NCBI GenBank assembly: GCA_008729055.1
Contig: SDUX01000004.1
Coordinates: 5,720,559 to 5,784,558 of the forward strand
Length of the DNA: 64,000 nucleotides
Direction of reading: 5' to 3'
Source of the DNA: Pyropia haitanensis
Taxonomy: Eukaryota > Rhodophyta > Bangiophyceae > Bangiales > Bangiaceae
This document shows positions 28,848 to 40,737 of this stretch, one piece after another. Both the position numbers and the translations under genes were made by a program. Every line of letters starts with the position of its first letter. The stretch's first letter is position 1. Below the pieces are notes generated by a model that had not been told where the DNA came from, made no database searches, and worked only from the letters and a program-made list of their open reading frames with translations.

Positions 28848-30810
28848 TCACCCCACCGGCGGTGGCGCCTCCCCTCCCCTCTCCCCCCCATCTACGGACC
28901 GGCCGTCGTGCTCCCGGGGCGCCACCACCAGCACCTCCACATCCTCCTCCCCGTCGGTCCCCGACGACTCGTCCGCGTCGTTGTCCCGCCATGTTCCCCC
29001 CCCCCCGCCCCCCTCGCCGCCGTCCCACTCCACGTCCTTGCCACAGCCGCCGCCACCGCCGCCGCGGCGGCGGCGGCGGCCCATCCCCGCGGGGGTGGCC
29101 ATGCAGGCTACCCCCACCGCCGCGGCCGCGACGGGCACCGCCGCGAGCGCGAGGACGCGTGCCAGGCCAGGCGCGCCCGTGCCGAGCCGCCGCACAAGCC
29201 CGGCCGATGCGAGCGAGACGAGCATGTTAGGCACGCACTGCGACAAGTTGAAGACACCCAGCATCCGCCCCGTCGCGTCGGCCCGCCCGCCGCCGCCGCC
29301 GCCGCCGCGGTCGACGGTAACGCCGCCGCCGTCGCCGTCTCTGCCGTCGCTGCCGTTGCTGCCGTCACGGCGGGCGACAGCGACCGCGGCAGCGGCCGCC
29401 CACGGGAGCGTGGCGGCCACCCCCATCGGCACGCCCGTCGCGGCGAGCAGCGCGAGCAGCCCCCCCGGCTGCCCACCGCGGGCGCCGCGGCGAGCGTGAT
29501 GCCAAACCCCGCCAGCGCCGCCGCCCACAACGCCCGCGCGCCGCCGACGGCCGCGACGGCCGCCGGCAGCGCCGCGGCGGTGGCCGCCGCGACGGCCGCC
29601 GCGGCGAGCAGCCCCACAATCGCCACCCGCACGCCGTCCGCGTAGGCGGCCGAGCTCGGGTCGGGAGGGCCGGGCGAGAGGAGCGCGCCGCCCCAGTCAG
29701 TGGCGTAGATGTAGAGCGAAAAGATGGCCACGTACGTGAGAGCCTGCACGCCAAAGGCGGGGAGGAGGGCAGACGGGAAGAGGGGGGCGCGGGGGAGAGG
29801 GCGGGGAGCAGGGGTATCTGGCACGCCGGCGGTGGCCGCCGCCACGTCAGGGGGAGGAGGGTTGGGAGGGGCAGGGGGTGGGGTAGGCGTCGCCCCCGCC
29901 GCGGCCACCGCTGCTGGCCGAGGGGGGGCGGCCCCTGCCGACGCAGCCGGCCGAGGGGGCTCTTCTGCCGCCGCCTTGGACGGCCGCTCCTCCCCCCCCG
30001 CCTCCCCCCCCTCCTTTGCCGCGGCTTCTGGCACGCCCCGCTCCCGCACGCCCACCACCGTTACGGCCGACATGACCACCACCGTCACCGCAACGGCGGT
30101 GTAGGCGGCGCGCACCCCCCCCCCGCGGCGGCAATCGCGTAGCCGCCCGCCGCGCCGACCGCGCTGCACACCGCGACGGCGGCACAGACGGGCAGGATGC
30201 CGCCGCTGCGCAGGTCCACGCTGTCCACCAGCAGCGCCCGCGCGGGCGTCTGCGCCGCGTTGAGCGACGCGTCGGTCAGCCAAAAGCCGACGAGCGCCAC
30301 CATCCGGGCGGTCCGTGACGGCACGCCGTCGGCGGCGCCCGCCAAGACGCCGCCGCCCAACGCCCCGCCAACGCCACCGGCCCCTCCTCCCAACGCTGCC
30401 CCCCCCCCGCCAACGCCGCCGCCGCCGCCACCCACAAGCACAGCGGCGACCGCCTCGGCGTGGCCAAACAACAGCAACCCCAGCGCGGTGCCGGCGGCGC
30501 CCGCCGCGACAAACGGGCGCCGCCGCCCGTGGCGGGACACCCACCCGTCCGACAGCGCGCCGACGGTCGGTTGGACGAGGACGCCCGTGACGGGGCCGGC
30601 GAGCCACGCCAGCGCCGCGCCGCCGTCGCTGAGGCCGAGCGACCGCAGGTGTGGCGTCGCGTACGCCACCTGCACCGCCCACGCCGCGTGGATGCCGCCA
30701 AACGCGAGCGACGCGAGTAGCTGAGAGCGGGTGGGCAGCAGCCGCCCGAGGCTGGTGGAGGCGGAGGGTGGGGAGGGGGGGAGGGGGAGGGGGGGGGATG
30801 ATGCGGTCAT
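28848..30810 (-). CDS. sucrose/H+ symporter-like transporter (SLC45/SUT, GPH type)
   Basis: Predicted multi-pass membrane transporter of the glycoside-pentoside-hexuronide / SLC45 / plant SUT group, which couples sugar uptake to protons. The N-terminal half shows LLASLAFGGIHAAWAVQVAY and TPHLRSLGLSD. AGPVTGVLVQPTVGALSD is followed by SRHGRRRPF, the conserved basic loop of the family, and helix 5 has WLTDASLNAAQTPARALLVD. The C-terminal half includes LGVFNLSQCVPNMLVSLASA. A long Pro/Ala-rich loop links the halves, and the tail is acidic (DNDADESSGTDGEEDVEVLV). The start at 30810 (MTASSPPLPL) precedes the first helix. Frame changes at the C-runs 30115-30124 and 29460-29466 each need one extra base. 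Substrate (sucrose, floridoside, trehalose or another sugar) is not predictable. Confidence 0.82.
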
Positions 30811-32513
30811 CGCGCCAACCGTCGAGCGGGGACGCTTGTGGTGGGGGGGGACGACAACACGGGGAGGAGGCAGGGGGGGACGAGGGGGGTCGAGGTGCCG
30901 CCAGCCGCAGCGTCGACGACGGCGGTAGCCGCACCCACCAAAGGGACGCGGCGGTGTAGGTCGCGTCGGTTAGGGGTGGGGTGTCAGAAACCTATGCGGC
31001 ACGGGGGAGGTGGCGGCGGCGGCGCTCCCAACAACCGCCGGGTGCGTCGACTCCGCGGCCGCGGCGGCAGCGACCAGCGTGGCGCATCAGCAACCGCTAC
31101 CACCTCCCCCCCAGAAACCACCACCACCTCCAAAAGAAACCAGAGCGAGACAGACAACGCCTTGCCTCCCCGGGCGCCGCGTCCACGCAGCCGGCCGCGT
31201 CGACCCGCGCCGACGGGATGACGGCCCCGCCACTGGACTTCCCGCACCTGTGCAAAACAGCGAGTCGGCTGGCACGGCAGCACAGCCGCCAACGGGCGGG
31301 GGGAATGGCGTCGGCGTCTGTCACCCCCCCCCCCCCCCCCTACCCCTCCCTGTTCTCGTCGTTACCCACCCCGCCCCCAGCGTCACCGGTCCCCCCACAG
31401 CAGCCACCCCTCCACCCCAGCAGCATAGGCTATGCCACCGCTTTCGCCGCGGGGACACGAGCGCCCAGCGCTGGGGCACGCGCGGCCACCACTTCCCGCC
31501 CCTACCTTCCCCCCCCCCCACCGAGTCAAAGGCCGTCTCACGGACGCGGCGCGGGGGTGGCCTGAACGCAGCAGTCGGCCACAGCACGAGGGGGGGAGCA
31601 CAGCGACAGCGCGGGGACGCCGGCAGCGGGGGCGGCCCGCCCGCCCCTCGCCGCCACCCCACCCCATAACGCCAAACGCAAACCCGCGAGCGCAACCGCC
31701 GCTGCACCACAAGGGGGCGGCACGCCCAGGCGGCCCGCCGCCACCCCGCCGGGGCGCGCAAACACGACAGCAACAACCAAATCGCTCAAGGGGTGGCGCA
31801 TCTGTCAGGCAAGCGGAACGAAAGAGGGGGGAGCGGGACAGACCAACCCGGCGCCATCAAGGGTGGCGTAAGGATGGCTGTGGCACGCGGTCCACCATGC
31901 ATGGCAGCACGCTGCGGTCATGGCCATCCCCGCCCACCCCTCCCCACCCCCATTCCCCATCAGCCTCCCGACAGCACCACACGCCGCAGCAGCCGGCAAC
32001 GCCGACGGCGGGGCGGCGGCCGGGGCATGCCAAAATTCCTGGTCCCTCCAACGCCCCGACCCGTAGTGGTGGAGTGTGAGAGGCGGTGGAAGGGTGGCAA
32101 GGGGGGGGAAGAAAGCAGGGACTCCATCGTCTCGTACGGCGGCGTGACGGGCGTAGCGACCACGTCACGCGGCTACACCAATGCAGACGCCCGAGTCGCC
32201 GCCGCCGCCGCTCCTGCCGCTGTTCCACCGCCGCCGCCACCGTCGTCAAAATGCAGGGGCGGGTGGGGGCAAGCGCGAAGGAGCGCTGGGGTCCGTGGGG
32301 AGGGAGAAGCACATGGGAGAAGGGGGGAGGGGAGAAGCCGAGCCGCTGTTGCAGTCTCGCCGCGTGCGGTGGCGAGGTGCATTCGGTAGCAGCCCCCACC
32401 ACGCCTGTGCGCGCGCGCGGGGTCGCAGGAGCGACGACAGAGAGAGTGCACGCGACTGGCGCGGGCGCAAAATTCGAACACAAGAACGCAGGTTAACTCC
32501 GACTAGAGTAGTC
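30811..32513. other. intergenic, no gene recognised
   Basis: Low-complexity Pro, Arg and Gly frames overlap on all strands. C-runs lie at 31323-31340 and 31511-31520. None of the frames resembles a family. The first few hundred bases are the upstream region of the transporter gene. Confidence 0.45.
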
Positions 32514-33670
32514 TCAACTTGAATTGAACAATGGACGACAATCGGAAACAGGTCCAACACAATGCCCATACAGTAGGCAAGTACCACAGACAAGTGATCT
32601 CAGAAGGAAATAACTAAAGTTGCCGTCCAATATATAGAGATTCGTCCCGGGTCCCAAGACACTGAAGTTGGTAGCAATAATAAAGTTCTCCGAATAGTCA
32701 CTGGCGCAGCTGACGCCTGCCGATTGCCAGTGCCGATGTGACCAGGAGGCGGACGAGCGCCACCCAGCCAGGGGCTCATCCCAACCAAGCCGCCCCCCCC
32801 CCCCCCTACCCCGCACCACCCAACACGGTGCTCCCCCCCCCCCCTCCGCCCCGTCCACCCCCTCCCCCCACGGAGGCGACACCACCTCCACCGGCAGCTG
32901 CTGCCGCGCGTCAGTAACGAGCGTCTGCCACCCCCCCCCCCCCCCCCCCCCCTCCCCGTCCGCCGCCGCCACGGCCCGTGCGGCGGCACACGCGGCCGCC
33001 AGCGGCCGCAGCGCGTCGGCGGCGGCGGCCGCCCACGCCACCCGCGTCGCGGGGAGGACGTAGCCGGGGAGGAGCGCGCACTCGCGGCCGCCCATCCGCA
33101 CATCCACCGCCGCAAAGTAGGCCGACGGGACGACGCAGCCGCAGGGGAAGAGCGCCATCCGCAGGTCGGCGACGGTGGAGATGGAGGCGGCGGCGGCACC
33201 GCCGCCGGCGGCGGCGAGAGGAGCGGGGGGGGGGGTGCGGCGGCGGCAGCGGCGGCGGCGGCGTCCGCCGCCGCGGCGGCGGCAGTGCCACCGCTGCTCG
33301 GGGGTGGACTCCCCGGAGGGGCGGCCATGGCCGCGAGGGCGGCGGCCATCCAGGCGCCCCCCCCGCCCGTGTCGGCGGCCATCACCTCATGGACGGGGGC
33401 GTAGAGGAGGGCGACGACGCCGACGCTGCCGGCGGCGGCCTTGGCCCACTCCTCCGCCGACAGCCGGCCGAGCACTTTGTCGTCACTCCCAATGGTCGAC
33501 GTGTACACCGACGTGTTGGCAAAGGTGAAGACCGACCGCTCAAACGCCGACAGCTGCTCAAAGGAGAGGGACACCTCCCGCGACGTGATGGCCGAGTAGT
33601 AGAGGGCGGTGATGCCCACCAGCGTCAGGAGGTACAGGAAAGGGGCCCGCGTGGGGGGTGCGGACGGCAT
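32514..33670 (-). CDS. unrecognised membrane-anchored protein
   Basis: I do not recognise this protein. From the ATG at 33670 it has one N-terminal hydrophobic helix (FLYLLTLVGITALYYSAI), then a folded-looking region with FEQLSAFERSVFTFANTSVY and VVALLYAPVHEVMAAD. A poly-Ala/Pro spacer follows. After a frame change at the 11-G run 33225-33235 comes MALFPCGCVVPSAYFAAVDV, with AECALLPGY-like and GWQTLVTDARQQLPVEVVSP segments further on. This suggests a single-pass or tail-exposed membrane protein with a lumenal domain. The C-terminus is unsure: C-runs of 12-22 bases (32793-32952) precede it, and the last 70 codons fall in an AT-rich stretch with unlike codon use. The true stop could be anywhere between 32514 and about 32800. 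Confidence 0.5.
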
Positions 33671-34057
33671 CGCCGCCCGCCCGCGATGGGCAGCGCGGGA
33701 AACGGAAAACGCACAGCCCGCAGCCGGCGCGCGCCGCGTCGCCGCCGTCGCCGCCCACAGCCGGCACTGCGCGGTGGCCAACAGACTGCGCGGTCACCAC
33801 GTGCTCGCAGCGACGAAGCAAGGCGCGCCAAGTGGTCCTGTGCGGAGGATGGAAGCCTCTGCAAATATTGGTTTTCGATGGATCGCACGTAACACGAAAA
33901 TTTCCTGCCAATACCGTCGATGGACTTGCCGCCCGCCGCGGCGCACGTTGTCTTCCCGCGCGCCAGGCGTCCACGTCCTCGTCGCCTCTGCCAGCGGTCC
34001 CGTCACCCGCGTTGTTTGCCTGGATCGCTCGCCCACTGCCCCCCCCCCGTTGGCACC
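33671..34057. promoter_or_regulatory. bidirectional promoter
   Basis: Only 387 bp separate the divergent starts of the membrane protein (33670) and the nucleoporin (34058). A less GC-rich core at about 33850-33930 has CCAAT words on both strands (ATTGG at 33868, CCAAT at 33907). It probably drives both genes. Confidence 0.45.
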
Positions 34058-36147
34058 ATGAGCTTGTTTGGCGGCACCACAGCCGCGACGCCCTCCCTCT
34101 TCTCCCTCCCCCCCACCACCCCTGCGCCGTCTGGCGGCGGCGGCGGCCTCTTTGGCACCGCCGCCCCCGCCGCCGCCGCCGCCGCCGCCGCGCCGGCGGC
34201 GGCGCCCCTCTTTGGCGGCCCCGCCGCGGCGCCGTCGCTCTTTGGCGGCGCCACGTCGGCGGCGCCGTCGCTCTTTGGCGGCGCCACGTCGGCGGCGCCG
34301 CCGGCGAGCACCGGCGGCTTTGGCCTGTTTGGCGCGCCGCCGGCGGCGGCGGCGGCGGCCGCCGCGCCCGCCGGCGGCGGCAGCCTCTTTGGCGCGCCCG
34401 CCACGTCGGCGGCGGCGCCGGGGGGGTGGGGGGCGGGTGGCCTCTTTGGCGGCGGCCCCGCCGCGGCCGCGCCCGCCGCGGGCGGCGGCGGCCTGTTTGG
34501 CGCCGCCGCCCCCGCCAGTACCGGCGGCGGCCTGTTTGGCGCCGCCGCCCCCGCCAGTACCGGCGGCGGCGGCCTCTTTGGCGCCCCCGCCGCGGCGTCG
34601 CCGCCGTCGGCGGCGGGCCTGTGGGGTGCGCCCGCCGCGGCCGGCGGTGGCACGACCGCCGCCGCCGGCGCGCCCCCCGCCGGGGGGGCGGCGGGCGCCG
34701 CGGGCTCGGCGGCGCCGCCCCCCCCCCCCCCCCCCCCGAGTACCCCCCCCACACGCGCTTCGCGGCGCTCCCCCCGGCGACGCAGGCCGACCTCCTCACC
34801 GTCGAGCGGCACCTGCGGGACCAGCGGGCCAAGGCCGGCCGCCTCGCCGCGGCCGCCGCCGCCCACGACGCCGCGCTCGCCGCGGCCGCCGCCACCACCG
34901 CCGCCGTCCGGCGGTCCACCACCGCCGCCGCCGCGGCGGTCGCCGACGCCCGCGCGGTCGGGCGCGCCCTCGCCGACGCGGCGGCGGCGGAGCGCGCCGC
35001 CGCGGGGCGGCTCATCCCGGCGCTCGCGCCGGCCGGCGGCAAGGCCGCCCGCGCCGCCGACGCGGCCGCCGACCGGGGGCTCGACGCGTACTGGGCGGCC
35101 GCGGTGGAGGCGCTCGCCGCCCGCACCGCCGCGTATACGGCGGCGGTGGGGGGCGTCCGCGACGCGGTGCGGGCGGCGGAGGCGTACGTGGCGGCCGGGG
35201 GGGGGGGGGGGAGGGCGGCCGGGGCGGGGGGGGGGGGGGGGGGGCGGTGCGCCCGCGGCGCCGCCGCCCGCCGACGTGGCCGCACAGGTGGAGGCGGCGG
35301 TGCGGGCACAGGTGGAGCGGCTGATGGCCGCCGCCGCCGCGACCGCGGCGGCGCGGGAGGAGGTCGACGCGCTCCGCGGCGCGTGGCTGGCGTGCCTCCG
35401 CCGCCGCGCCGAGCGGGGGGCGGGGGGGGGGGGGCGGGGGGCGCCGCCGCCGGCCGCGGCCTCGTGCCCCACGTGGTCGACCCGTTCCGCCTGGCCGCCG
35501 CCCGCGAGGCGGCCGACGCGCGGCGGGGGGAGGCCGAGGCGGACGCGGCGGTCGCCGCGGCGGTCGCCGCGGCGGCCGCAGGTGGCGCCGCCGCGGCGGC
35601 CGCGCCCGCGGCGGGCGCGGCGGGCGCGCCGGCGGCGCCGGCCGCGTCGGCGGCCGCCCCCGCCGCGGGCGGCGGCGGGCTCTTTGGCGGCGGCCCCGGC
35701 GTCGGCGTCGGCGTCGGCGGCGCGTCCGCCGCCGCCGCGGCGCCCGCGTATGGGGGCACGCCGGCAGCGGCGCCGCCGGGCGGGGCCACCCCCGCCGCCA
35801 CCGGCGGCACTGGCGGCGGCCTGTTTGGCGGCGCCGCCGCGCTGCCGGCGCTGTCGCTGGGCGGCTCGGCGGCGCCCGACGCGGCGGCGGCGGCGCCGGC
35901 GGGTGGCAGCCTCTTTGGCGGCGCCGCCGGTGGCCTGTCGTTTGGCGCGGCCGCCGGCGCGGCGGCGCCCGCGGCGGCGCCGGCGGCGGCGCCGGGCGTG
36001 ACGCCGTCGGCGCTGACGCTGCCGCCGCTGCAGCTGGGGGGTGGCTTTGGTGGCTTTGGGGGGGGGGTGCCGCCGACGCCCGCGCCGGCGAGTGCGGGCA
36101 AGCGGCGGTCGTTTGGGGGGGGGGGGGGGTCCCGCCGGAAGCGCTGA
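34058..36147 (+). CDS. FG-repeat nucleoporin, probably Nup58/Nup49 type
   Basis: Component of the nuclear pore central channel. The first 200 residues hold about a dozen LFG/GLFG-type repeats (SLFGGATSAAPSLFGG, GGLFGAAAPASTGG). A central Ala-rich helical region follows (ALPPATQADLLTVERHLRDQ; LVPHVVDPFRLAAAREAADA). The C-terminus has more LFG repeats (GGLFGGAAALPALSLGG) and ends in a basic KRR...SRRKR tail. The layout, FG then coiled coil then FG, and the style of the middle match Nup58 (yeast Nup49) better than Nup62 or Nup54. The ATG at 34058 has a good context (ggcaccATGA). Frame changes at the C-run 34718-34737 and the G-runs 35197-35211, 35226-35244 and 35422-35434 are each repaired by one added base. 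Assignment to Nup58 is tentative; FG nucleoporin is firm. Confidence 0.82.
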
Positions 36148-36699
36148 CCGCCGCGGGGGGTGGCGGCGGCTCGCGGTCTGGGTGCTGCCCCGTCTTGTGG
36201 GCCGCCTGTGTGGGTGGGCGGTGGGGCGGTATGGGCGTATGGGGAAGCGGCGGCTCGTTCTGTTCGTGACTGGCGATTGCTGCTGGTGGTGGCGCCGCGT
36301 GCGCGCACCGTACGAAAGAGTGAGCCCTGGTTTGGCAGGGCGGTGGTCGCTGGCGGCGGGCACATGAGAGGGGCACATTGGCAGTCTCTGCGCTCACGTC
36401 TGTTCCTAGTCGCTCTCCATTGACATTACCTGAAACCTTCTGTCACGTGGTCAGAGGTTCAGCGTCAGCTCCGTCGTCTATCCGCTTGCTCGATCCTACA
36501 GCGTTCCCTCCAGAGCATAGACGCGGGACTCTCTCGCAAAGTGTAGCACACGCACGCAAGGGCGCACTTCGTTCCTATACGGTATGAGGTGTCCAAGGAT
36601 GAAGAGGTGGGTGGAAATAGTGGGGAACCTGGAGGGCGCAGGCAGCAGCGCAGCGCGCAGTGCATCAATAAAACACGTGAAAACAGACCTACCGCTGTC
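36148..36699. other. convergent intergenic region
   Basis: Shared 3' flank of the nucleoporin and FBPase genes. It is less GC-rich from 36380 to 36680, probably 3' untranslated sequence. An AATAAA word at 36667 is on the plus strand, the wrong strand for the nearer gene. Confidence 0.5.
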
Positions 36700-37932
36700 C
36701 TACTCCTTGGCAGCGTCGTACATGTCCAGCAGCTCCTGCACGTCATTGGTCGAGCCCAAGATCAGCGGCAGCCGCTGATGCACCGCCTTGGGGATCACGT
36801 CCAGCACCCGCTCCGAGCCGGTGGTGGACATGCCACCCGCCTGCTCAACGAGGAAGGACATGGGCGCACACTCGTACAGCAGCCGCAGCTTGCCGTTGGG
36901 GTTCTTCTTGTCCGCGGGGTATCCAAAGATGCCACCATACATGAGCGTCCGGTGCACGTCGGCGACCATGGAGCCAATGTAGCGCGAGGAGTAGGCGGTG
37001 CCAGACTGGTTCTTGCCGGTCTTGAGGTTGGAGATGTACTCCCGCAGGACCGGGTCCCAGGCCGGCTCGTTGGCCTCGTTGAACGAGTAAATCTTACCAC
37101 GCGCGGGGATGGTGATCTTGGGGTGCGTCAGCACAAACTCGCCAATCTGCGGGTCGAGCGTGAAGCCGTTGACGCCATCCCCTGTCGTCAGCACCATCAT
37201 GCACGAAGAGCTGTACATGCAGTAGCCAGCCGCCACGAGCGACGAGCCGGGCTGCATGGTGTTGGCCAGGCACGTCAGCGTCGCGTCGTCCAGGTCACCC
37301 CCGTCCACGTCCGACGGCAGGCAAGAGGAGCTCTCGGCAAAGATGCCAAAGATGGTGCCCGTCGCGATGCCCGCGTCAATGTTGGACGACCCGTCCAGGG
37401 GGTCAAAGACGGCAATGTAGTTGCCCGACGCCATCTCGTCCACCATCACGGGCTCGTCCTCCTCCTCAGACGCAATAATGCCCAGCTTGCCGCCCTGCCA
37501 CTTGAGGGCGTGCTTGAGCACGTCGTTAGACAGCACGTCCAGCTTCTTCTGCTCCTCCCCCTGCACATTGATGGAGCCGCTGTCCTCATAGCCCGTCAGG
37601 TTGGAGATGCCCGCCCGGCTGACGAGCGAAGAAATCTTCTTGCACGCCATCTGGATCGACGCCATCAGGTTCTGCATATCCTGCAGGTGCTCCGAGTCGA
37701 GCGACTCGACCGCCTCCTGGATCATAAAGCGGGTGAGCGTCATTGGCGACTCGTCCATGTCGATAAACTGCTGGCGCTTGGACGGCGCCGCCACCATCCG
37801 CAGCGACGCCGACCCAGACCGGGCCGCCGCCGCCGCCGCGGGGGCGGCCCGGGAGCGGACCTGCGCCGCGCCCGTGCCGCGCGCGACCGACGCGGCGAGG
37901 ACGCCGGCCGAGCCCGTCACAAAGGCCACCAT
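36700..37932 (-). CDS. FBP: fructose-1,6-bisphosphatase, plastid type
   Basis: Hydrolyses fructose-1,6-bisphosphate to fructose-6-phosphate in the Calvin cycle; 410 residues in one frame. The first 60 or so residues (MVAFVTGSAGVLAASVARG and on, Arg/Ala/Ser-rich) look like a plastid transit peptide. Metal-site motifs are ASEEEDEPV and FDPLDGSSNIDAG. The family signature is GKLRLLYECAPMSFLVEQAG. An insertion after GIFAESSS (CLPSDVDGGDLDDATLTCLA) holds two cysteines 17 apart, at the position of the redox-regulatory loop of plastid enzymes. Thioredoxin control is therefore likely, though the exact disulfide pair is inferred. The ATG at 37932 begins the transit peptide; the open frame above it runs on but looks non-coding. 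Codon use is less extreme than in neighbours, typical of a highly expressed gene. Confidence 0.95.
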   Translation of the reverse strand: MVAFVTGSAGVLAASVARGTGAAQVRSRAAPAAAAAARSGSASLRMVAAPSKRQQFIDMDESPMTLTRFMIQEAVESLDSEHLQDMQNLMASIQMACKKISSLVSRAGISNLTGYEDSGSINVQGEEQKKLDVLSNDVLKHALKWQGGKLGIIASEEEDEPVMVDEMASGNYIAVFDPLDGSSNIDAGIATGTIFGIFAESSSCLPSDVDGGDLDDATLTCLANTMQPGSSLVAAGYCMYSSSCMMVLTTGDGVNGFTLDPQIGEFVLTHPKITIPARGKIYSFNEANEPAWDPVLREYISNLKTGKNQSGTAYSSRYIGSMVADVHRTLMYGGIFGYPADKKNPNGKLRLLYECAPMSFLVEQAGGMSTTGSERVLDVIPKAVHQRLPLILGSTNDVQELLDMYDAAKE

Positions 37933-38998
37933 GGTGGGCTGACGTGGGTGACGGCCGCCGCGCAAGTCGACCCACGTCGCAGCGGCTGGGCAAGATGGTG
38001 GACAAGGGGAGAAGCGAGCGCGGCGACCGGGATGCAGCGGCGGTTGGATGACTGCGCCGAGTGCCGCCGAAGTCACGGGCTGATGGGGGAGCGGTACTGT
38101 CGGGCCAATGCGGTCAATGTGCTGGTGTGACCCCCCCAGACCCCGCGGGGCGGTCTCGCCCACGCCCGGGCCACAGCCTGCAGATGGCCGTGTGTGGACA
38201 AGAACGAGGAATGGATCGGGAGGCTTTCAACCTCAGCTCTGGTGCTTGGGAGATACAAAGTACTTGATGTCACCCGGGATCCCTGCGAACAGTTTCAAAT
38301 ACCAAATTTGCGATGACATCACGCGGCACTGGTGTCCGTCGGGCCGGCCGCCGGCCGGCGCTCTGCTGATCCTCGTTCGGCGCCTACGTTCGCTCCTTAC
38401 AGTGCCTCGATGGGGGCCCTCGGCAGGCCCCCCATCCACACGTGGCGGGGGGCCCCCCCCGGCAGAGCGCTTGCACGACCGCCGCCGCCACGCCCTCGCC
38501 GCTCCTTTGGGGCGCGGCGGAGGCGCGCGTGGGCTGCTTGGCGCCGCCGCCGCCGCGACCGGCACCGCCGCCGACGCCGCGCCCGTCGCCGCCGCCGCCA
38601 CTGCCGCCGTGCGGCGTTGGGGCTGGCCGCGGCGTCGGGGGGAGGGCGGGTGTTTCAGGGCGTCGCGCGGGTCGAGGGGGGCGCTCACGCATTTGTTGCG
38701 AGGGAGGGCGCGGGCCGGGGGCGGTGCCGCCGTCGTCTTCCCTGGCGTGTCTGGCTGCCGGCCGGTTCCCGTCGACGGTGCTGCGTTGCGCTCTGACGCC
38801 GGCCCAGCTGCCCGGTTGGCGCGCTCGCCGGGACACCCAACCTCCCCGGTCGTCGTCCTCCTCCTCCCTCTTTGGCCGCTCCTCGCCCGCCGGTGTGCGG
38901 CGGGGCGGCCTCCTCCCCTGCCCGGCGGGCCGGACGGTCGCCCACAACCCGTTTGCCACCGGCGGCGACCGCCGCCACCGCCGCCGCCGCCGCCGCCG
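37933..38998. promoter_or_regulatory. divergent promoter region (FBPase / SRPK)
   Basis: About 1.1 kb lies between divergent starts. A less GC-rich stretch at 38240-38330 may hold core promoter elements of the FBPase gene or an upstream element. The right half is CCG-rich and probably the 5' leader of the kinase gene. No gene seen. Confidence 0.4.
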
Positions 38999-39582
38999 AT
39001 GAGCTCCATTCGGCGACAGATGTCGGGCGGGGCGGGGCCGCAGGGGGCGCCCATGAACTCCCGCGGCGGTGGCGGCGGCGGCGGCGGCGGCGGCCGCGGG
39101 GGCGGCGGCGGTGGCGGCGGCAGCTGGGCGCGGCGGCCGTCGCCCGGCTCAGCCGGCGGCCCGCCGTTTGGGGGTGGCGCGTACCCGGCCCCCCCGCCGC
39201 CTCGGGACCACCCCTACCGGGACGGCCCGCCGCCACGGGATCTGTACGCGTCGGCGGCGGCGGGCCGGCGGGATGGCTACGCTGATGGAGGCGGCGGTGG
39301 CGGCGGCGGCGGCGGTGGCGGCGGCGGCGGCCCGCCGCCATCCCACCGGGACGCGTATGGCGGCGGCCCGCCACCGCTGCTACGGGGGGTCGGCTATGGA
39401 GGCGGCGGCGGCGGCGGACGGTCCCCACCCCCGCGCGACGCCTATGGTCGCGGCGGCAGCGGTGGTGGGAGCGGGCCCCCTTTGCTCCGTGACGGCTCCT
39501 TTGCCGACGGCCCGTCGCGGGCGGCGCCGCCGCATCGACAGCCGCCACCGCGTGGTGGTTTCACCGACGGCGGCGGTAGCGG

Positions 39583-39615
<33 letters not shown>

Positions 39616-40685
39616 TAGCGGTGGTGCTGGCGGTGGAGGTGGCCCGCCGCTGCCGCCGCCACCGCACCACGATGCGTATGCGGATGGGCGTCCGTCCGGG
39701 GCGGACCGTCGGCCGCCGCCTGGCCCAGCCGGACCGCTGCCACCGGGGGGGGGGACGGCGGCCGCTGGGGCTTTTCCGACGGCCCGCCGCCGGCGAGGCG
39801 GGAGGGCGGATGGGGCGGGCGGGGGGAGGTGGAGGACGCCCCGCCGGGCGGTCACGTCGACTGGGGCGGCACGGGCGGAGGGGGAGGGGGACATGGTGGC
39901 GGCGGCGGCGGCGGCGGCGGCGGGGATGCCCGCGGTGGACCGCGGGAGGGCGGGTACGGCCCCGCCGCCGGGCCACGGCCGCACGGCTCGCCCGGCCGTC
40001 GACCGCCGCCGCCTGGCCGTGGCGGTTCCCCCCCCGCCGCGGACGGCCTGGCCCGCACCTTTAGCGGCGACGCGCAGCGGTACCCACCGGGGGGGGGGGT
40101 GGGGGCGCCGACGGCGGGGGCGTGTTTTCACCCCACCCGCCGCACCATGCGAGCGGCCGCAGCGACCGGACGGCGGGTGGTGGGAACGTTGGTGGCGGCG
40201 GCGGCGGCGGGGGGGGCGGGGGTGGTGGCGGCGGCGGCGGTGGCCGCCACGGGATGACCCCCCAGGCGGCGGCCGCCGCCGCTGCCGCGGCGGACGGGTG
40301 GACGGGTGGGGGCGGGCGCAGCTCGCGGGACCCCTCCCGCGGCTCCTCCCGCACCAGCCGCACCAGCCGCACCAGCCGCACGCGGTCACGGTCTGGGTCG
40401 AGTGGCGGCAGCGGCAGCGACGCGGAGGACTCGTCCGACTATTGCCGCGGTGGGTACCACCGAGGGGCGCCAGGGGATTCGCTCAAGAGTGGGCGCTACC
40501 GGCTGGTGACGCGCCTCGGCTGGGGGCACTTCTCCACCGTGTGGCTCGCGTGGGACTCGTCCCGCCGCTCGCACGTGGCGCTCAAGATCCAAAAGTCCGC
40601 CCCGCACTACACCGAAGCGGCGCGGGATGAGGTGGTAATCCTCACCACCCTCCACGAGGCGGGGAGGGTGGCGTCAGATAGCGGC

Positions 40686-40737
<52 letters not shown>

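Noticed and set aside
31010..32496. Several overlapping frames of 100-220 codons
   Set aside because: Low complexity on all strands, no conserved-looking segments, and no start context or family match.
36667..36672. AATAAA as a polyadenylation signal
   Set aside because: It is on the plus strand just beyond the stop of a minus-strand gene and 500 bp from the plus-strand gene end, so it is likely coincidence.
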